A stretch of DNA of 64,000 bases from Alkalimonas cellulosilytica. Lineage in GTDB: Bacteria > Pseudomonadota > Gammaproteobacteria > Enterobacterales > Alteromonadaceae. A program made the translations under genes and the position numbers. Under the pieces are notes generated by a model. That model was given only the letters and a program-made list of their open reading frames with translations. It made no database searches and was not told the DNA's origin. Below are positions 8,510 to 16,619 of the stretch, piece by piece. The stretch is from assembly GCF_036325985.1 (NCBI RefSeq), contig NZ_JAUHLI010000008.1, forward strand, positions 124,001-188,000. Direction: 5' to 3'. Within the stretch, counting starts at the first letter, position 1. Each line of letters begins with the position of its first letter.

Positions 8510-8536
8510 GAAAACTTTCAGCATAACTTTCAAAAT
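8510..8536 (+). repeat. 27-bp direct repeat, copy 2, over a -35 region
   Basis: Second copy of the 27-bp motif, 108 bp after the first, differing only in the five central bases. Its 3' part lies where the -35 element of the promoter at 8551 would be, so a protein bound here would be expected to control that promoter. Confidence 0.6.
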
Positions 8537-8556
8537 AGCGCTTTTTTGTTTATAAT
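8528..8556 (+). promoter_or_regulatory. Candidate sigma-70 promoter for the leader transcript
   Basis: A consensus TATAAT at 8551-8556 stands in an AT-rich stretch. The region 17 bp upstream (TTTCAA) is a poor -35, which would fit a promoter that needs an activator bound at the overlapping repeat. Start site would be near 8563. Confidence 0.45.
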
Positions 8557-8599
8557 TCATCCAGCAGTTCAGATGGACTGGGCTGCAGTCAGACAACGG

Positions 8600-8671
8600 A
8601 TGAACAGCATCATGCAACACCTTACCTCTAGCGAAGAACAATCCTGGTTACCTTACTATCTGTGTAAGTAA
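8600..8671 (+). CDS. Possible 23-codon leader peptide
   Basis: ATG at 8600 opens a 23-codon frame ending TAA at 8671, with a second in-frame ATG at 8612. The peptide ends SWLPYYLCK. No clear ribosome site is seen, and the codon make-up does not point to one amino acid as in classic attenuators. It lies between a -10 box and a terminator, which is the only reason to list it. Confidence 0.3.
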   Translation: MNSIMQHLTSSEEQSWLPYYLCK

Positions 8672-8721
8672 CCTGTCTGGCACCAACAGCCAAAGAGCTG
8701 GCCGGATAACTACCCTACCCA

Positions 8722-8753
8722 AACAAGCCGGCTCCCTCACCGGCTTGTTTTTC
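8722..8753 (+). terminator. Strong intrinsic terminator before the cyclase gene
   Basis: Stem AACAAGCCGG / CCGGCTTGTT with an 8-nt loop, followed by a T-run. The 5' arm bases GCCGGCT (8727-8733) could instead pair with AGCTGGC at 8696-8702 (one G-U pair), so the hairpin may be one of two exclusive folds. Confidence 0.8.
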
Positions 8754-8866
8754 CTCAGCATCGCCATGCAGAATTCGTATCTCTGTCAAACAACAGTCGC
8801 AATTCTTGTGCTAGCATATATACTTAGATTTGACCTATCACTGTAACCATTTTCTGATAATCATTC

Positions 8867-10432
8867 ATGGTGATGCCGTTGCAAGACGACTTAAAGCAGC
8901 AACTCGAGCATGCGTTAAAAACACGCAAACAACTGGAAGACACCTACGAAAGTCAGTTTAAAATTTTGGCCAAGTTCGTCTCCCGGTTATCACTTGCATG
9001 CAAAGGGCTTGATATTGAGCTCGACAACAAGCTGGCCAAGCTTCGTTTAGAGCTGGCCCGCGGCACAGATTTGGAAAAGTTATTGCCCCTGGTACAGGCC
9101 CTGAGTGATGGCTTAAAGCATCTGGAAAGTAAAAATGAGCAGGATCTGCGAAAGCTGCAAAATGGGCTGAAAGAAGCCGGACAACTGCTGCAACAACAGC
9201 GCGGCCTGCCCGACCAGTTACGGCGGGACTTACGGACACTGCTCACCAAGGTGAACGAAAGCTCACCCACCATCCATGCCTATCTGCCTCATTTAACCGA
9301 TCTGGCCCGCTTGTATCAAAATGCACTGCAAGCAAAACAAAGCCTGGATAGCTCCGACAACCCAGAGCAGGACCGCTATGGCCACATTTGCCGGCAAATC
9401 TCGGTAGAGCTGACCAACCTGCTGAGCGAAATGAGCTTTGCCGAACAGTTCTCCAGCGATATCGAAAGAATTCGTCAATCCTTGATGGACCACCTGGGCA
9501 TTGAGGATTTGCTCAATGCCTGCCTCAGCACCATTACCATCATCGTTGCCAGTATTAATTCTGAGCGTCAATCAGCCCAACACTTTTTGATGCAACTGCA
9601 CGATACACTGGAGCAGGTGCAAAAGTCGCTGGTGTCCTCACTCAGCCAGTCCAGTTCACTGCATAGCAAGCTCAGCCAGCTGAATCGCCAGCTGGAGCTT
9701 AAAATTGATGCTTTTGGCAAAGACAGCAAAAATGCCACCTCGCTGGAGCAGCTCAAAGGACTGGTCAATGAGCGCTTAACTGAAATCACCAGCTCCTTGG
9801 CAGAAAAAGAACAGTTGGAAAAACAAGAGCGTGAGCTGATGCTGGGCTCTTTAAAGACCATGGAGCACCGCTTAATCGAACTGGAGGCGGAAGCGCAGCA
9901 GTTTCAGAAGAAGCTGGCCGAACAAAAGTTCCGTAGTCTGCAGGATGCCTTAACTGAAATCCCGAACCGGGCCGCCTTTGATGAACGCTTTGAGCTGGAA
10001 TTAAAGCGCTATCAGCGCTATGGCACGCCACTTTGCATTGCTCTGGGCGATGTTGATCATTTTAAAAGCATCAACGATAACTATGGCCATAGCGCGGGCG
10101 ATAAAACGTTAAAAGTGATTGCCCGGGCGTTGAAACAGAGCCTGCGTGAAACCGATTTTATCGCCCGCTATGGCGGCGAGGAGTTTGTCATCCTGTTTCC
10201 GGAAACCAGCCTGTCGGAACTGGAAAAACCACTGAATAATCTGCGGGAAAAAATTAAAAAAATTCCCTTTAAATTTAAAAACAAAAAAGTCCCTATCACC
10301 CTGTCGTTTGGTACGACCCAACTCACCGAACACGACAATGCGCGAGCTGCCTTTGATCGGGCCGATGAAGCCTTGTATGAAGCCAAACATGCCGGCAGGG
10401 ATAAAGTGGTACTTAAATCCGCGCACAAGTAA
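8867..10432 (+). CDS. Diguanylate cyclase with long N-terminal coiled-coil domain
   Basis: A 521-residue cytoplasmic protein. The first ~350 residues are helical and rich in Leu, Gln and Lys, with coiled-coil runs (for example ELEAEAQQFQKKLAEQKF); no membrane helix is visible. The C-terminal domain (about 355-515) is a GGDEF domain with an intact active site RYGGEEFVILFPE near residue 435 and DVDHFKSINDNYGHSAGDK for the metal-binding Asp. It should make c-di-GMP. The sensory domain is not one I can name. It sits downstream of the terminator at 8722 and 22 bp upstream of ppnN. Start at 8867; a second ATG two codons on is possible. Confidence 0.88.
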   Translation: MVMPLQDDLKQQLEHALKTRKQLEDTYESQFKILAKFVSRLSLACKGLDIELDNKLAKLRLELARGTDLEKLLPLVQALSDGLKHLESKNEQDLRKLQNGLKEAGQLLQQQRGLPDQLRRDLRTLLTKVNESSPTIHAYLPHLTDLARLYQNALQAKQSLDSSDNPEQDRYGHICRQISVELTNLLSEMSFAEQFSSDIERIRQSLMDHLGIEDLLNACLSTITIIVASINSERQSAQHFLMQLHDTLEQVQKSLVSSLSQSSSLHSKLSQLNRQLELKIDAFGKDSKNATSLEQLKGLVNERLTEITSSLAEKEQLEKQERELMLGSLKTMEHRLIELEAEAQQFQKKLAEQKFRSLQDALTEIPNRAAFDERFELELKRYQRYGTPLCIALGDVDHFKSINDNYGHSAGDKTLKVIARALKQSLRETDFIARYGGEEFVILFPETSLSELEKPLNNLREKIKKIPFKFKNKKVPITLSFGTTQLTEHDNARAAFDRADEALYEAKHAGRDKVVLKSAHK

Positions 10433-10454
10433 TGCCGCGGTTATGGAGCCTTTT

Positions 10455-11813
10455 ATGCATGTGCAATTAAATCCGGTTGGTTCAATGAGCCTGCTGTCCC
10501 AACTTGAAGTCGACCGCCTGAAGCAAACCACCAACAAAGAAGCCTTTCAGTTGTTTCGTAATTGCTGTCTGGCAGTGCTGAACGTTGGCAGCCACACCGA
10601 CAGTTCGGCCGAAATCTATCAGCAGTTTCAGGATTTCGCTGTCAACCTGATCAGCCGTGAGCGCGGCATTAAAATTGAGCTGTTTAATCCCCCCAAAGAC
10701 GCCTTTGTCGACGGCCACATCATCCGTGGTATTCATGAGCATCTGTTTGCCGTATTGCGCGATATCCTGTTTTACCATACCCAGCTTAAGATCAATGCCA
10801 ACCGGTTGGATCTCACCAGCAGCGCGCACATTACCCACAGCGTGTTTGATATTTTGCGCAATGCCCAGGTGCTGGGCTGCAATACTGAGCCAACCATGAT
10901 TGTCTGTTGGGGCGGCCATTCCATCAAAGAGGCCGAATACAAGTACACCAAGGATGTCGGTTATCAGCTTGGTCTGCGCGGCCTGAATATCTGCACCGGC
11001 TGTGGGCCGGGCGCCATGAAGGGTCCAATGAAAGGCGCTACCATAGGCCATAACAAACAGCGGATCAGTCAGGGACGTTATCTTGGCCTGACCGAGCCCA
11101 GCATTATTGCCGCTGAGCCACCGAACCCAATTGTGAATGAACTGGTGATTCTGCCGGATATCGAAAAACGGCTGGAAGCTTTTGTCCGGGTTGCCCACGG
11201 CATTATTATTTTCCCCGGTGGCGCAGGTACGGCAGAAGAGCTGCTGTATTTGCTGGGCATTATGCTGCACCAGGACAATAAGGCACAAAAACTACCGGTG
11301 ATCCTGACCGGGCCGAAAAGCAGTGAAGGTTATTTTGAGGAAATTATTCGCTTTATTGAACAAACCTTAGGCCAGCAGGCGCTGGATCTGGTGCAGGTGA
11401 TTATTGATGATCCGGCAGCCGTGGCCAGAGCCTTGAAAGCCGGTTGTCAGGAAGTGCGTGACTATCGGCGCCAGGCCGGCGATGCCTATCACTTCAACTG
11501 GACACTCAAGATTGAAAAAGACTTCCAGCAGCCATTTATCCCGAACCATACCAATATGGCCGCACTGGACTTGCACCGCCAGCAAGATACCGCAACACTG
11601 GCGGCTAATTTGCGCCGGGCTTTCTCCGGCATTGTAGCAGGCAATGTAAAAGATGAAGGCATCAAAGCCATTCAGCAGCACGGTCCGTTTCAGTTAACTG
11701 GCGAACCTGAGCTGATGCGCATGATGGATCGCTTACTGCAAGCCTTTGTAGAGCAAGGCCGGATGAAGCTCCCAGGCAGCGCCTATGAGCCTTGTTACAG
11801 GATCATACAATAG
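10455..11813 (+). CDS. ppnN: PpnN (YgdH), pyrimidine/purine nucleotide 5'-monophosphate nucleosidase
   Basis: Cleaves nucleotide monophosphates to base plus ribose 5-phosphate; in E. coli it is regulated by (p)ppGpp. The 452-residue length matches E. coli (454). It carries the LOG-like signature GCGPGAMKGPMKGATIGH and FPGGAGTAEELLYLLGIM, plus the N-terminal GSMSLLSQLEVDRLKQTT that opens the family. GGAG lies 6 nt before the ATG at 10455; the open frame extends 49 codons further upstream, but that part lies within the cyclase gene. xni begins 4 bp after the stop. Confidence 0.95.
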   Translation: MHVQLNPVGSMSLLSQLEVDRLKQTTNKEAFQLFRNCCLAVLNVGSHTDSSAEIYQQFQDFAVNLISRERGIKIELFNPPKDAFVDGHIIRGIHEHLFAVLRDILFYHTQLKINANRLDLTSSAHITHSVFDILRNAQVLGCNTEPTMIVCWGGHSIKEAEYKYTKDVGYQLGLRGLNICTGCGPGAMKGPMKGATIGHNKQRISQGRYLGLTEPSIIAAEPPNPIVNELVILPDIEKRLEAFVRVAHGIIIFPGGAGTAEELLYLLGIMLHQDNKAQKLPVILTGPKSSEGYFEEIIRFIEQTLGQQALDLVQVIIDDPAAVARALKAGCQEVRDYRRQAGDAYHFNWTLKIEKDFQQPFIPNHTNMAALDLHRQQDTATLAANLRRAFSGIVAGNVKDEGIKAIQQHGPFQLTGEPELMRMMDRLLQAFVEQGRMKLPGSAYEPCYRIIQ

Positions 11814-11817
11814 AACC

Positions 11818-12642
11818 ATGACTCACCTGGTGTTGATTGATGCGATGAATCTGATCAGGCGGCTCTATGCAGTGCAGGAGCGGCCTTATCTTCCTTTACC
11901 CGACCAACTGACCGAGAACACCCGGCAACAACTGATCAAAAATACCAGCCAAGCGGTCGATAAGGCACTGCGCACCATCATCGAGCAGTGCCAACCCAGC
12001 CATCTGGTGCTGGTATTTGACAGCCAGCAACCGACCTGGCGTCATCAGCTGTATCCGGATTACAAAGCCAACCGCAGCCCGATGCCGGCACTGTTGCAAC
12101 AAGCCCTGCCAGAGCTGCAGCAACACATCCGGCAGCTTGGCATCGCCATTTACCAGCACGAAGGCTATGAAGCCGATGATATCATTGCCTCGCTGGCGCT
12201 AAAGATGCGGCAGCATCAGCAAGAGGTAACCATTGTTTCTACCGACAAAGGCTATTGCACCCTGCTGGATAGCGGGGTCAAACTGTATGATCACTTCCGC
12301 CGCGACTATCTGGATGAAGCCTATGTGCAACAAAAGTTTGGTGTGCCATCCAGACGCTTGATCCGTTACTGGAGCCTGGTCGGCGACAGCACCAACCATA
12401 TTCCCGGTGTGGCGGGTATCGGCCCCAAAACGGCGCTGGAGCTGTTGCAGTTGGGCGATACCTTTAGCGAGATCCTGCAACATCCGGACTGCCCCAAAGC
12501 ATTGCACAGCAAACTCACTGAGCACAAAGCCGATATTCAGTGTTTCTTGCAATTATTTCAGCCCCGTACCGATCTGGAGCTTGGTCTGAACCTGCAACAG
12601 TTACGTTACCCCAACCAGGAGCCTGCTCATGCTCAGAATTAG
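11818..12642 (+). CDS. xni: Xni, flap endonuclease-like protein (exonuclease IX family)
   Basis: A stand-alone FEN-type 5' nuclease. The 274-residue protein contains LVLIDAMNLIRRLYAV at the N-terminus, VFDSQQPTWRHQLYPDYKANR, EGYEADDIIASLALK and the helix-hairpin-helix HIPGVAGIGPKTALELLQ. The third acidic cluster (STDKGYCTLLDSGVKLYD) has Asp where the family expects it. Some Xni proteins lack part of the metal site and act mainly as structure-specific nucleases. It starts 4 bp after ppnN and overlaps the DUF3192 gene by 14 bp, as in related genomes where ygdH and xni (ygdG) are close. Confidence 0.9.
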   Translation: MTHLVLIDAMNLIRRLYAVQERPYLPLPDQLTENTRQQLIKNTSQAVDKALRTIIEQCQPSHLVLVFDSQQPTWRHQLYPDYKANRSPMPALLQQALPELQQHIRQLGIAIYQHEGYEADDIIASLALKMRQHQQEVTIVSTDKGYCTLLDSGVKLYDHFRRDYLDEAYVQQKFGVPSRRLIRYWSLVGDSTNHIPGVAGIGPKTALELLQLGDTFSEILQHPDCPKALHSKLTEHKADIQCFLQLFQPRTDLELGLNLQQLRYPNQEPAHAQN

Positions 12643-13027
12643 TGCACTGCTACTGGCAGGTATCGCCCTGTACTTTATTGTTGTTGCCGGTATTCTGCGG
12701 TTTTACCCGGATGATCCAGGGCAAATGAACTGGCAAATCCGCGAGGCCTTTAACGCCAAGTACATTCAAAGCCTGGAGAAAGAGCCCAAGGTCAAGGTAC
12801 TGCAACAGCAAGTGATCGATCGGCTGGGTGGCCCGGATATTACCCGCGCCTACCGTAAAGATGGCGTCGTCCATCAGTTGTTGTATTACCGTACCCACAG
12901 AGCCATTGCCGATGGCATCACCACGGAAGATGAGTGTACTGCCCTGTTGTTTATAGACCGCCAACTGGTGGCCATCGGCAATGAAGCCATCGATTTGTAT
13001 GAACAACAACGTCCAAGTGTTCATTAA
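12629..13027 (+). CDS. DUF3192 protein with N-terminal membrane anchor
   Basis: A 132-residue protein with one membrane helix (about residues 4-22, ALLLAGIALYFIVVAGIL) and a periplasmic domain. VIDRLGGPDITRAY, LLYYRTHRAIADGITTED and ECTALLFIDRQLVAIGNE match the DUF3192 protein at 5301, so the two are paralogues; this one lacks the lipobox. AGGAG precedes the ATG. It overlaps xni upstream and the next gene downstream, so it belongs to the ppnN-xni transcript. Function unknown. Confidence 0.82.
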   Translation: MLRISALLLAGIALYFIVVAGILRFYPDDPGQMNWQIREAFNAKYIQSLEKEPKVKVLQQQVIDRLGGPDITRAYRKDGVVHQLLYYRTHRAIADGITTEDECTALLFIDRQLVAIGNEAIDLYEQQRPSVH

Positions 13028-14636
13028 GCCGGGGGACTGGCAGCCTCTGTATCAGGCTGTCGCGGATTTTTATCAAACATCGCACCACCCAACCCAGGCG
13101 GATGCTGTGCAGCAACAGGCAGACCAGCTGGCACAAGCCTTTTGCAACTGCGCTTCAGAGTCGGACTATGCTGTCTATGCCCAGTTGCCGTTTCATCCAG
13201 AGCACTGTGCTTTTTGCACCGTACTGGCTCTCAAGCAGTGCAGTCTGCTCTATCTGCTTGGCCGAGCCCTGCAGTGGCCGGAAAAACTGATCCAGCAACT
13301 GCTCTGCACGGCGCTGCTGAGTCTGGCGGCGCTGGCAGCCCCCTTAAATAAGTTGACCGACGAGCAGCGCAAAAGCAACAAACTGCTGCAGTTTCCTGCC
13401 CACTACAGCCTGAGCCGGCTGAAAACGGTACTGGCACCTGCCAGCCGCTATTGGCTACAGCATTGTTATGCCGGTAAAACCAAACCAAGTTGGCAACAGA
13501 ACCCCTTTAGCACCGCCCTGCAACTGACCAATCAGTTGGCCCGGCAACTGGTGCTGAATCCAGCCGATGATCTGCTGCATTGGCTTCGGCTGATGCTCTG
13601 GCGTCAGCCCGATCCGGCCAGCTTTCAGCTGCTCGAAGCACTGGCAGGCATTGGCTCTGCCCTCTGGCGTTGCGGCCTGCTGCTGCAGCAAGAGCAGCAG
13701 TGGCTGGTGCTGGATCAACAAGCGGAGCTCTGGCTTGGCGTGTCCATCCGGCAAGGTCAGCTGTCTGGGCCGGTGCAGGCGATTGAGCAGCCGGATAAAG
13801 CCTGTCAGCTGCAAGGCGGCTTTCACGACTGGCGGTGGTTGCAGCAGATCAGCAAAGCGGAGCACAGTGATTTAATTCAGCAATCGCTGCCAGCCATAGT
13901 TTCGGGTCATGAGTCGGCCTCAGTGTTAGACTATGCAGCCATTCAGCAGCTCTGTGCACTGGAGCCAGCTCAGCTACTCTGCCAGCTGGAGCAGGATGCA
14001 ACCGGTACAGCCTTGCTGTTAGCTGCTGCCAGCAAAGCCAATCGCAGCCAGCAGGAAATTCACCAGCTGAAACATGCGCTGTTGCTGCTGGGCCATGCCC
14101 AACTTCCCTGGCTACTGGCACAAGTGCAGTGCCAGCGTTTTGCGCTGCAACAACACCAACCCTATCATCACTGGTTGGTGCAACTGCGCGCTCTGCTGCA
14201 TCAGGCGTTATCCGAACAGCCCTGGGATCTACCTGCGGCTCAGCTGGAATTGCTTAGCTGGTTGCTGTGCTTACCGCTCTGGCAACAGAGCGCACTGCGG
14301 TATCTGGCCGGTTTTAGCCCCACCAGTTGCCAGCAGCTGCACAAACTGTGTCAGCAGCAGCTGTGGCAGTCCGATGGCTATTTAAAGCGGGTGCTGTGGT
14401 TGCTTAAGCAGTATCAGCAACCCAAGGCATTGCAACAAGCGGTGCTGCACTTTCGTGTACCAGCCAGCGCCCACGCCCAGCCTGGCCAGGTCAGCCAGTA
14501 CAGTGAGCTGCTGCATGGCGCCTGGCAATGTTGCGATCAGTTCATGCTGCAGCCTGCCCCGCCCAGCCAGCTGACAGAGCAGCTACCCGCCAGCCTGTTG
14601 CAACACTGCTACTACCCACTGACGCTAACAATGTAG
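12999..14636 (+). CDS. Unknown Gln/Leu-rich protein, possibly degenerate HD-type regulator
   Basis: A 545-residue cytoplasmic protein that I do not recognise with confidence. It is rich in Leu, Gln and Trp and has no signal peptide. Residues about 60-190 (LLYLLGRALQW, LLSLAALAAPLNKLTDEQRK, LQHCYAGKTKPSWQQ) are spaced like the HD-GYP fold, but the His-Asp metal ligands are missing. Near residue 355, LKHALLLLGHAQLPWLLAQV looks like the HDOD core 'aI.lLG...lr.ll'. Both resemblances are by eye. It overlaps the DUF3192 gene by 29 bp and ends the ppnN operon. Confidence 0.6.
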   Translation: MNNNVQVFIKPGDWQPLYQAVADFYQTSHHPTQADAVQQQADQLAQAFCNCASESDYAVYAQLPFHPEHCAFCTVLALKQCSLLYLLGRALQWPEKLIQQLLCTALLSLAALAAPLNKLTDEQRKSNKLLQFPAHYSLSRLKTVLAPASRYWLQHCYAGKTKPSWQQNPFSTALQLTNQLARQLVLNPADDLLHWLRLMLWRQPDPASFQLLEALAGIGSALWRCGLLLQQEQQWLVLDQQAELWLGVSIRQGQLSGPVQAIEQPDKACQLQGGFHDWRWLQQISKAEHSDLIQQSLPAIVSGHESASVLDYAAIQQLCALEPAQLLCQLEQDATGTALLLAAASKANRSQQEIHQLKHALLLLGHAQLPWLLAQVQCQRFALQQHQPYHHWLVQLRALLHQALSEQPWDLPAAQLELLSWLLCLPLWQQSALRYLAGFSPTSCQQLHKLCQQQLWQSDGYLKRVLWLLKQYQQPKALQQAVLHFRVPASAHAQPGQVSQYSELLHGAWQCCDQFMLQPAPPSQLTEQLPASLLQHCYYPLTLTM

Positions 14637-14729
14637 TTTTATTACTTAATTTCTTACCAGCAAAGCTAAGACTAAGGTCGTATATCAAGTAACCTTTCTA
14701 CAAACTGGTATCATATCCGGAAAAAATGC

Positions 14730-14735
14730 TATAAT
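14730..14735 (+). promoter_or_regulatory. -10 element upstream of isocitrate dehydrogenase gene
   Basis: TATAAT in the 168-bp gap before the dehydrogenase start. No good -35 is seen 16-18 bp upstream (GGTATC). Predicted start near 14742, giving a ~60-nt leader. Confidence 0.5.
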
Positions 14736-14804
14736 TTGCCGCGATTTTGGGCGTACCTACCTGCCCAGTTCCCAATTCCACGACATTTAATGATAAGGTT
14801 TCTC

Positions 14805-15812
14805 ATGAGCACCCAAACCATTACGGTCATCAAAGGTGATGGCATCGGTCCAAGCATTGTTGAAGCAGCCATTCAAATTCTCGATAAAGCCGGTTGCGAT
14901 TTTCAGTACGAATACGTTGATGCCGGTTTAACGGCACTGGAAAAAACCGGTGAGCTGCTGCCAGAAGCCACACTGGATGCGATTGCCCGCAACAAGATCA
15001 CCCTAAAAGGCCCATTGACCACGCCAGTGGGTGAAGGCTTTACTTCCATCAATGTGACCTTGCGTAAAAAATTCAATCTGTACTCCAATGTACGGCCGGT
15101 GATTTCGTTCAAAGGCACCAAAGCCCGTTACGAGAACATCGATATCATCACCATCCGGGAAAACACTCAGGGCATGTACTCCGGCCATGGCCAGGTGGTG
15201 TCCGAAGATGGCCTGGTCGCTGAAGCCACCAGCATCATCACCCGCGAAGGTGCCGAGCGCATCGTGCGCTTTGCCTTCGAGCTGGCACGCCGTGAGCAGC
15301 GTCAAAAAGTGACCGTAGTGCACAAGGCCAATATCCTGAAATCCACCTCTGGCTTGTTCTTAAAAGTAGCGCGTGAAGTAGCAGCCCAGTACAGCGACAT
15401 TCAGATGCAGGAAATGATTGTCGATAACGCCTGCATGCAGCTGGTAATGAACCCACAGCAGTTTGATGTGATTGTCACCACCAACCTGTTTGGCGATATC
15501 CTGTCGGACTTGTGCGCTGGCCTGGTCGGCGGCCTCGGCATGGCTCCGGGTGCCAATATCGGTGAAGACTGCGCGATTTTCGAAGCCGTGCACGGCAGCG
15601 CGCCGGATATCGCCGGTAAAAACCTGGCCAACCCAAGCTCGGTGATCCTGGCGTCGATTCAGATGCTGGAGCATCTGGGCATGAAAGACAAAGCCGAGAA
15701 AATCAAAGCAGCCCTGACCGATGTGATTGCCAGCGGCGATCGCACCACCCGCGATCTGGGCGGCAGCCACGGCACCACCGACTTCACCGCAGCGATGCTG
15801 GAACGGCTGTAA
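14805..15812 (+). CDS. Isocitrate dehydrogenase, probably NAD-dependent
   Basis: A 335-residue beta-decarboxylating dehydrogenase of the isocitrate/isopropylmalate family. It starts TVIKGDGIGPSIVEAA and has the substrate-binding RENTQGMYSGHGQ with the Ser/Tyr of isocitrate enzymes, and NLFGDILSDLCAGLVGGLGM with the metal-binding Asp residues. The short length and the HGSAPDIAGKNLANP segment fit the NAD-dependent monomer class rather than the ~415-residue NADP enzyme. Coenzyme choice is inferred. AAGG precedes the ATG at 14805; upstream in-frame ATGs lack such a site. A strong terminator follows, so it is a single-gene unit. It supplies 2-oxoglutarate in the TCA cycle. Confidence 0.88.
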   Translation: MSTQTITVIKGDGIGPSIVEAAIQILDKAGCDFQYEYVDAGLTALEKTGELLPEATLDAIARNKITLKGPLTTPVGEGFTSINVTLRKKFNLYSNVRPVISFKGTKARYENIDIITIRENTQGMYSGHGQVVSEDGLVAEATSIITREGAERIVRFAFELARREQRQKVTVVHKANILKSTSGLFLKVAREVAAQYSDIQMQEMIVDNACMQLVMNPQQFDVIVTTNLFGDILSDLCAGLVGGLGMAPGANIGEDCAIFEAVHGSAPDIAGKNLANPSSVILASIQMLEHLGMKDKAEKIKAALTDVIASGDRTTRDLGGSHGTTDFTAAMLERL

Positions 15813-15828
15813 GCTCCCCGCTTACCCC

Positions 15829-15860
15829 ATTAAAAAAACCGCTGCGGCGGTTTTTTTAAT
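15829..15860. terminator. Bidirectional intrinsic terminator after isocitrate dehydrogenase
   Basis: ATTAAAAAAACCGC and GCGGTTTTTTTAAT flank a TGCG loop; with A- and T-runs on either side it can end transcription from both strands. It marks the left border of the accessory region. Confidence 0.9.
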
Positions 15861-16104
15861 GCCAACATCCAGCCGGCCAAGACTGTACAAACACTCAATT
15901 CACAGTAAACCAGCAGTGAACCAGTCAATCGCAAGCAAAAACCCCGCAATCACCAATCGCACTCAGGCTCATCGTTAAAATTCTGTTGCTTATCAGCAAG
16001 CTTTTCGCTAGTTTAATTTCATCAAAAAAGAAAGAAGGGAAAATCCCGCGCGGAAAGAAGGGATTTTACAAACTATCAAGCTGTTATGCAGCAAGAGTAA
16101 ACAG
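15861..16104. other. Spacer at left border of the cassette region
   Basis: About 240 bp with no gene. It holds an 8-bp inverted repeat AAAATCCC / GGGATTTT (16040-16067, 12-nt loop) and, at 16081-16092, CTGTTATGCAGC, which looks like the right end of an attC site. No integrase or attI can be recognised. Confidence 0.45.
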
Positions 16105-16524
16105 ATGATCCGAGCGTCGCTTATCACATTGTTTGTTTTACAACTGGCGGTCGTGCCATTCGTTTTGATTTTTGGTATATGGTTTGGTTTTGCCACGCTA
16201 GCAAATATGGGGCAAGGTCTTCACAAAGACGTTATCTTACAAATAGTATTTTATTGCAGTGCGGCAGTTCTTTTCTCTGCATTGCTGTTGTCACCGATAA
16301 TAAGCTACGAGCGGCAAAAGCATGGTAAGCGGTGGTCGCTGTTCAGTAAAAGCTTTGTGGTTATCGGCGCGAGTTTTGGTTGTGTGTTAGCTTTGCTTAT
16401 GGTTTCTCATTGGGTCGGCGTGGGCAGTTTCGTGAAATCAGCACTTGCGGCTATGGTGTTTGCTCTAAACATTTTTCAAATTCAATTGTTGTTTAAAAAA
16501 GTAACCGTCGAGCATGCAGCATAA
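16105..16524 (+). CDS. Cassette-borne four-helix membrane protein, unknown
   Basis: A 139-residue protein with four likely membrane helices: about 5-32 (VLQLAVVPFVLIFGIWFGFA), 44-64 (ILQIVFYCSAAVLFSALLLS), 83-103 (VVIGASFGCVLALLMVSHWV) and 108-128. I know no family for it. Its stop codon lies within the attC-like palindrome at 16519, as is typical of integron cassettes. AT content is higher than in the flanking core genes. Confidence 0.6.
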   Translation: MIRASLITLFVLQLAVVPFVLIFGIWFGFATLANMGQGLHKDVILQIVFYCSAAVLFSALLLSPIISYERQKHGKRWSLFSKSFVVIGASFGCVLALLMVSHWVGVGSFVKSALAAMVFALNIFQIQLLFKKVTVEHAA

Positions 16525-16598
16525 CAATCGCCATCAAAAACGCGCCCATTCGGCGCTCGACTCGCAACAAGTTGCTCGCGTTTGTGGCGGGCGTTACG
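16519..16598 (+). repeat. attC-like site A
   Basis: An imperfect palindrome right after the 16105 gene. Outer arms TAACAATCGCCA (16522-16533) and TGGCGGGCGTTA (16585-16596) pair at 9 of 12 positions; inner arms AAACGCG and CGCGTTT pair fully. The apex contains CTCGCAACAAGTTGCT. The next ORF starts 21 bp on. This is the R''-L''-L'-R' layout of an integron recombination site. Confidence 0.7.
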
Positions 16599-16619
16599 TT
16601 TGCAAGGAATCGTCGTGCT

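Larger units (their letters stand above)
8383..8866. other. 484-bp gene-poor region with regulatory signs
   Basis: Between queF and the diguanylate cyclase gene. It holds two copies of a 27-bp motif, a near-perfect -10 box, a 23-codon frame and a hairpin terminator, listed separately. From 8753 to 8866, leading to the cyclase start, I see nothing further that I can name. Confidence 0.6.

Noticed and set aside
8383..8866. CRISPR-like array from the repeated CTTTCA motif
   Set aside because: Only two copies 108 bp apart, with no cas gene and no regular spacers.
15861..16104. Integron integrase or attI remnant at the left border
   Set aside because: No frame with tyrosine recombinase motifs was found on either strand, and only a weak attC-like end is present.
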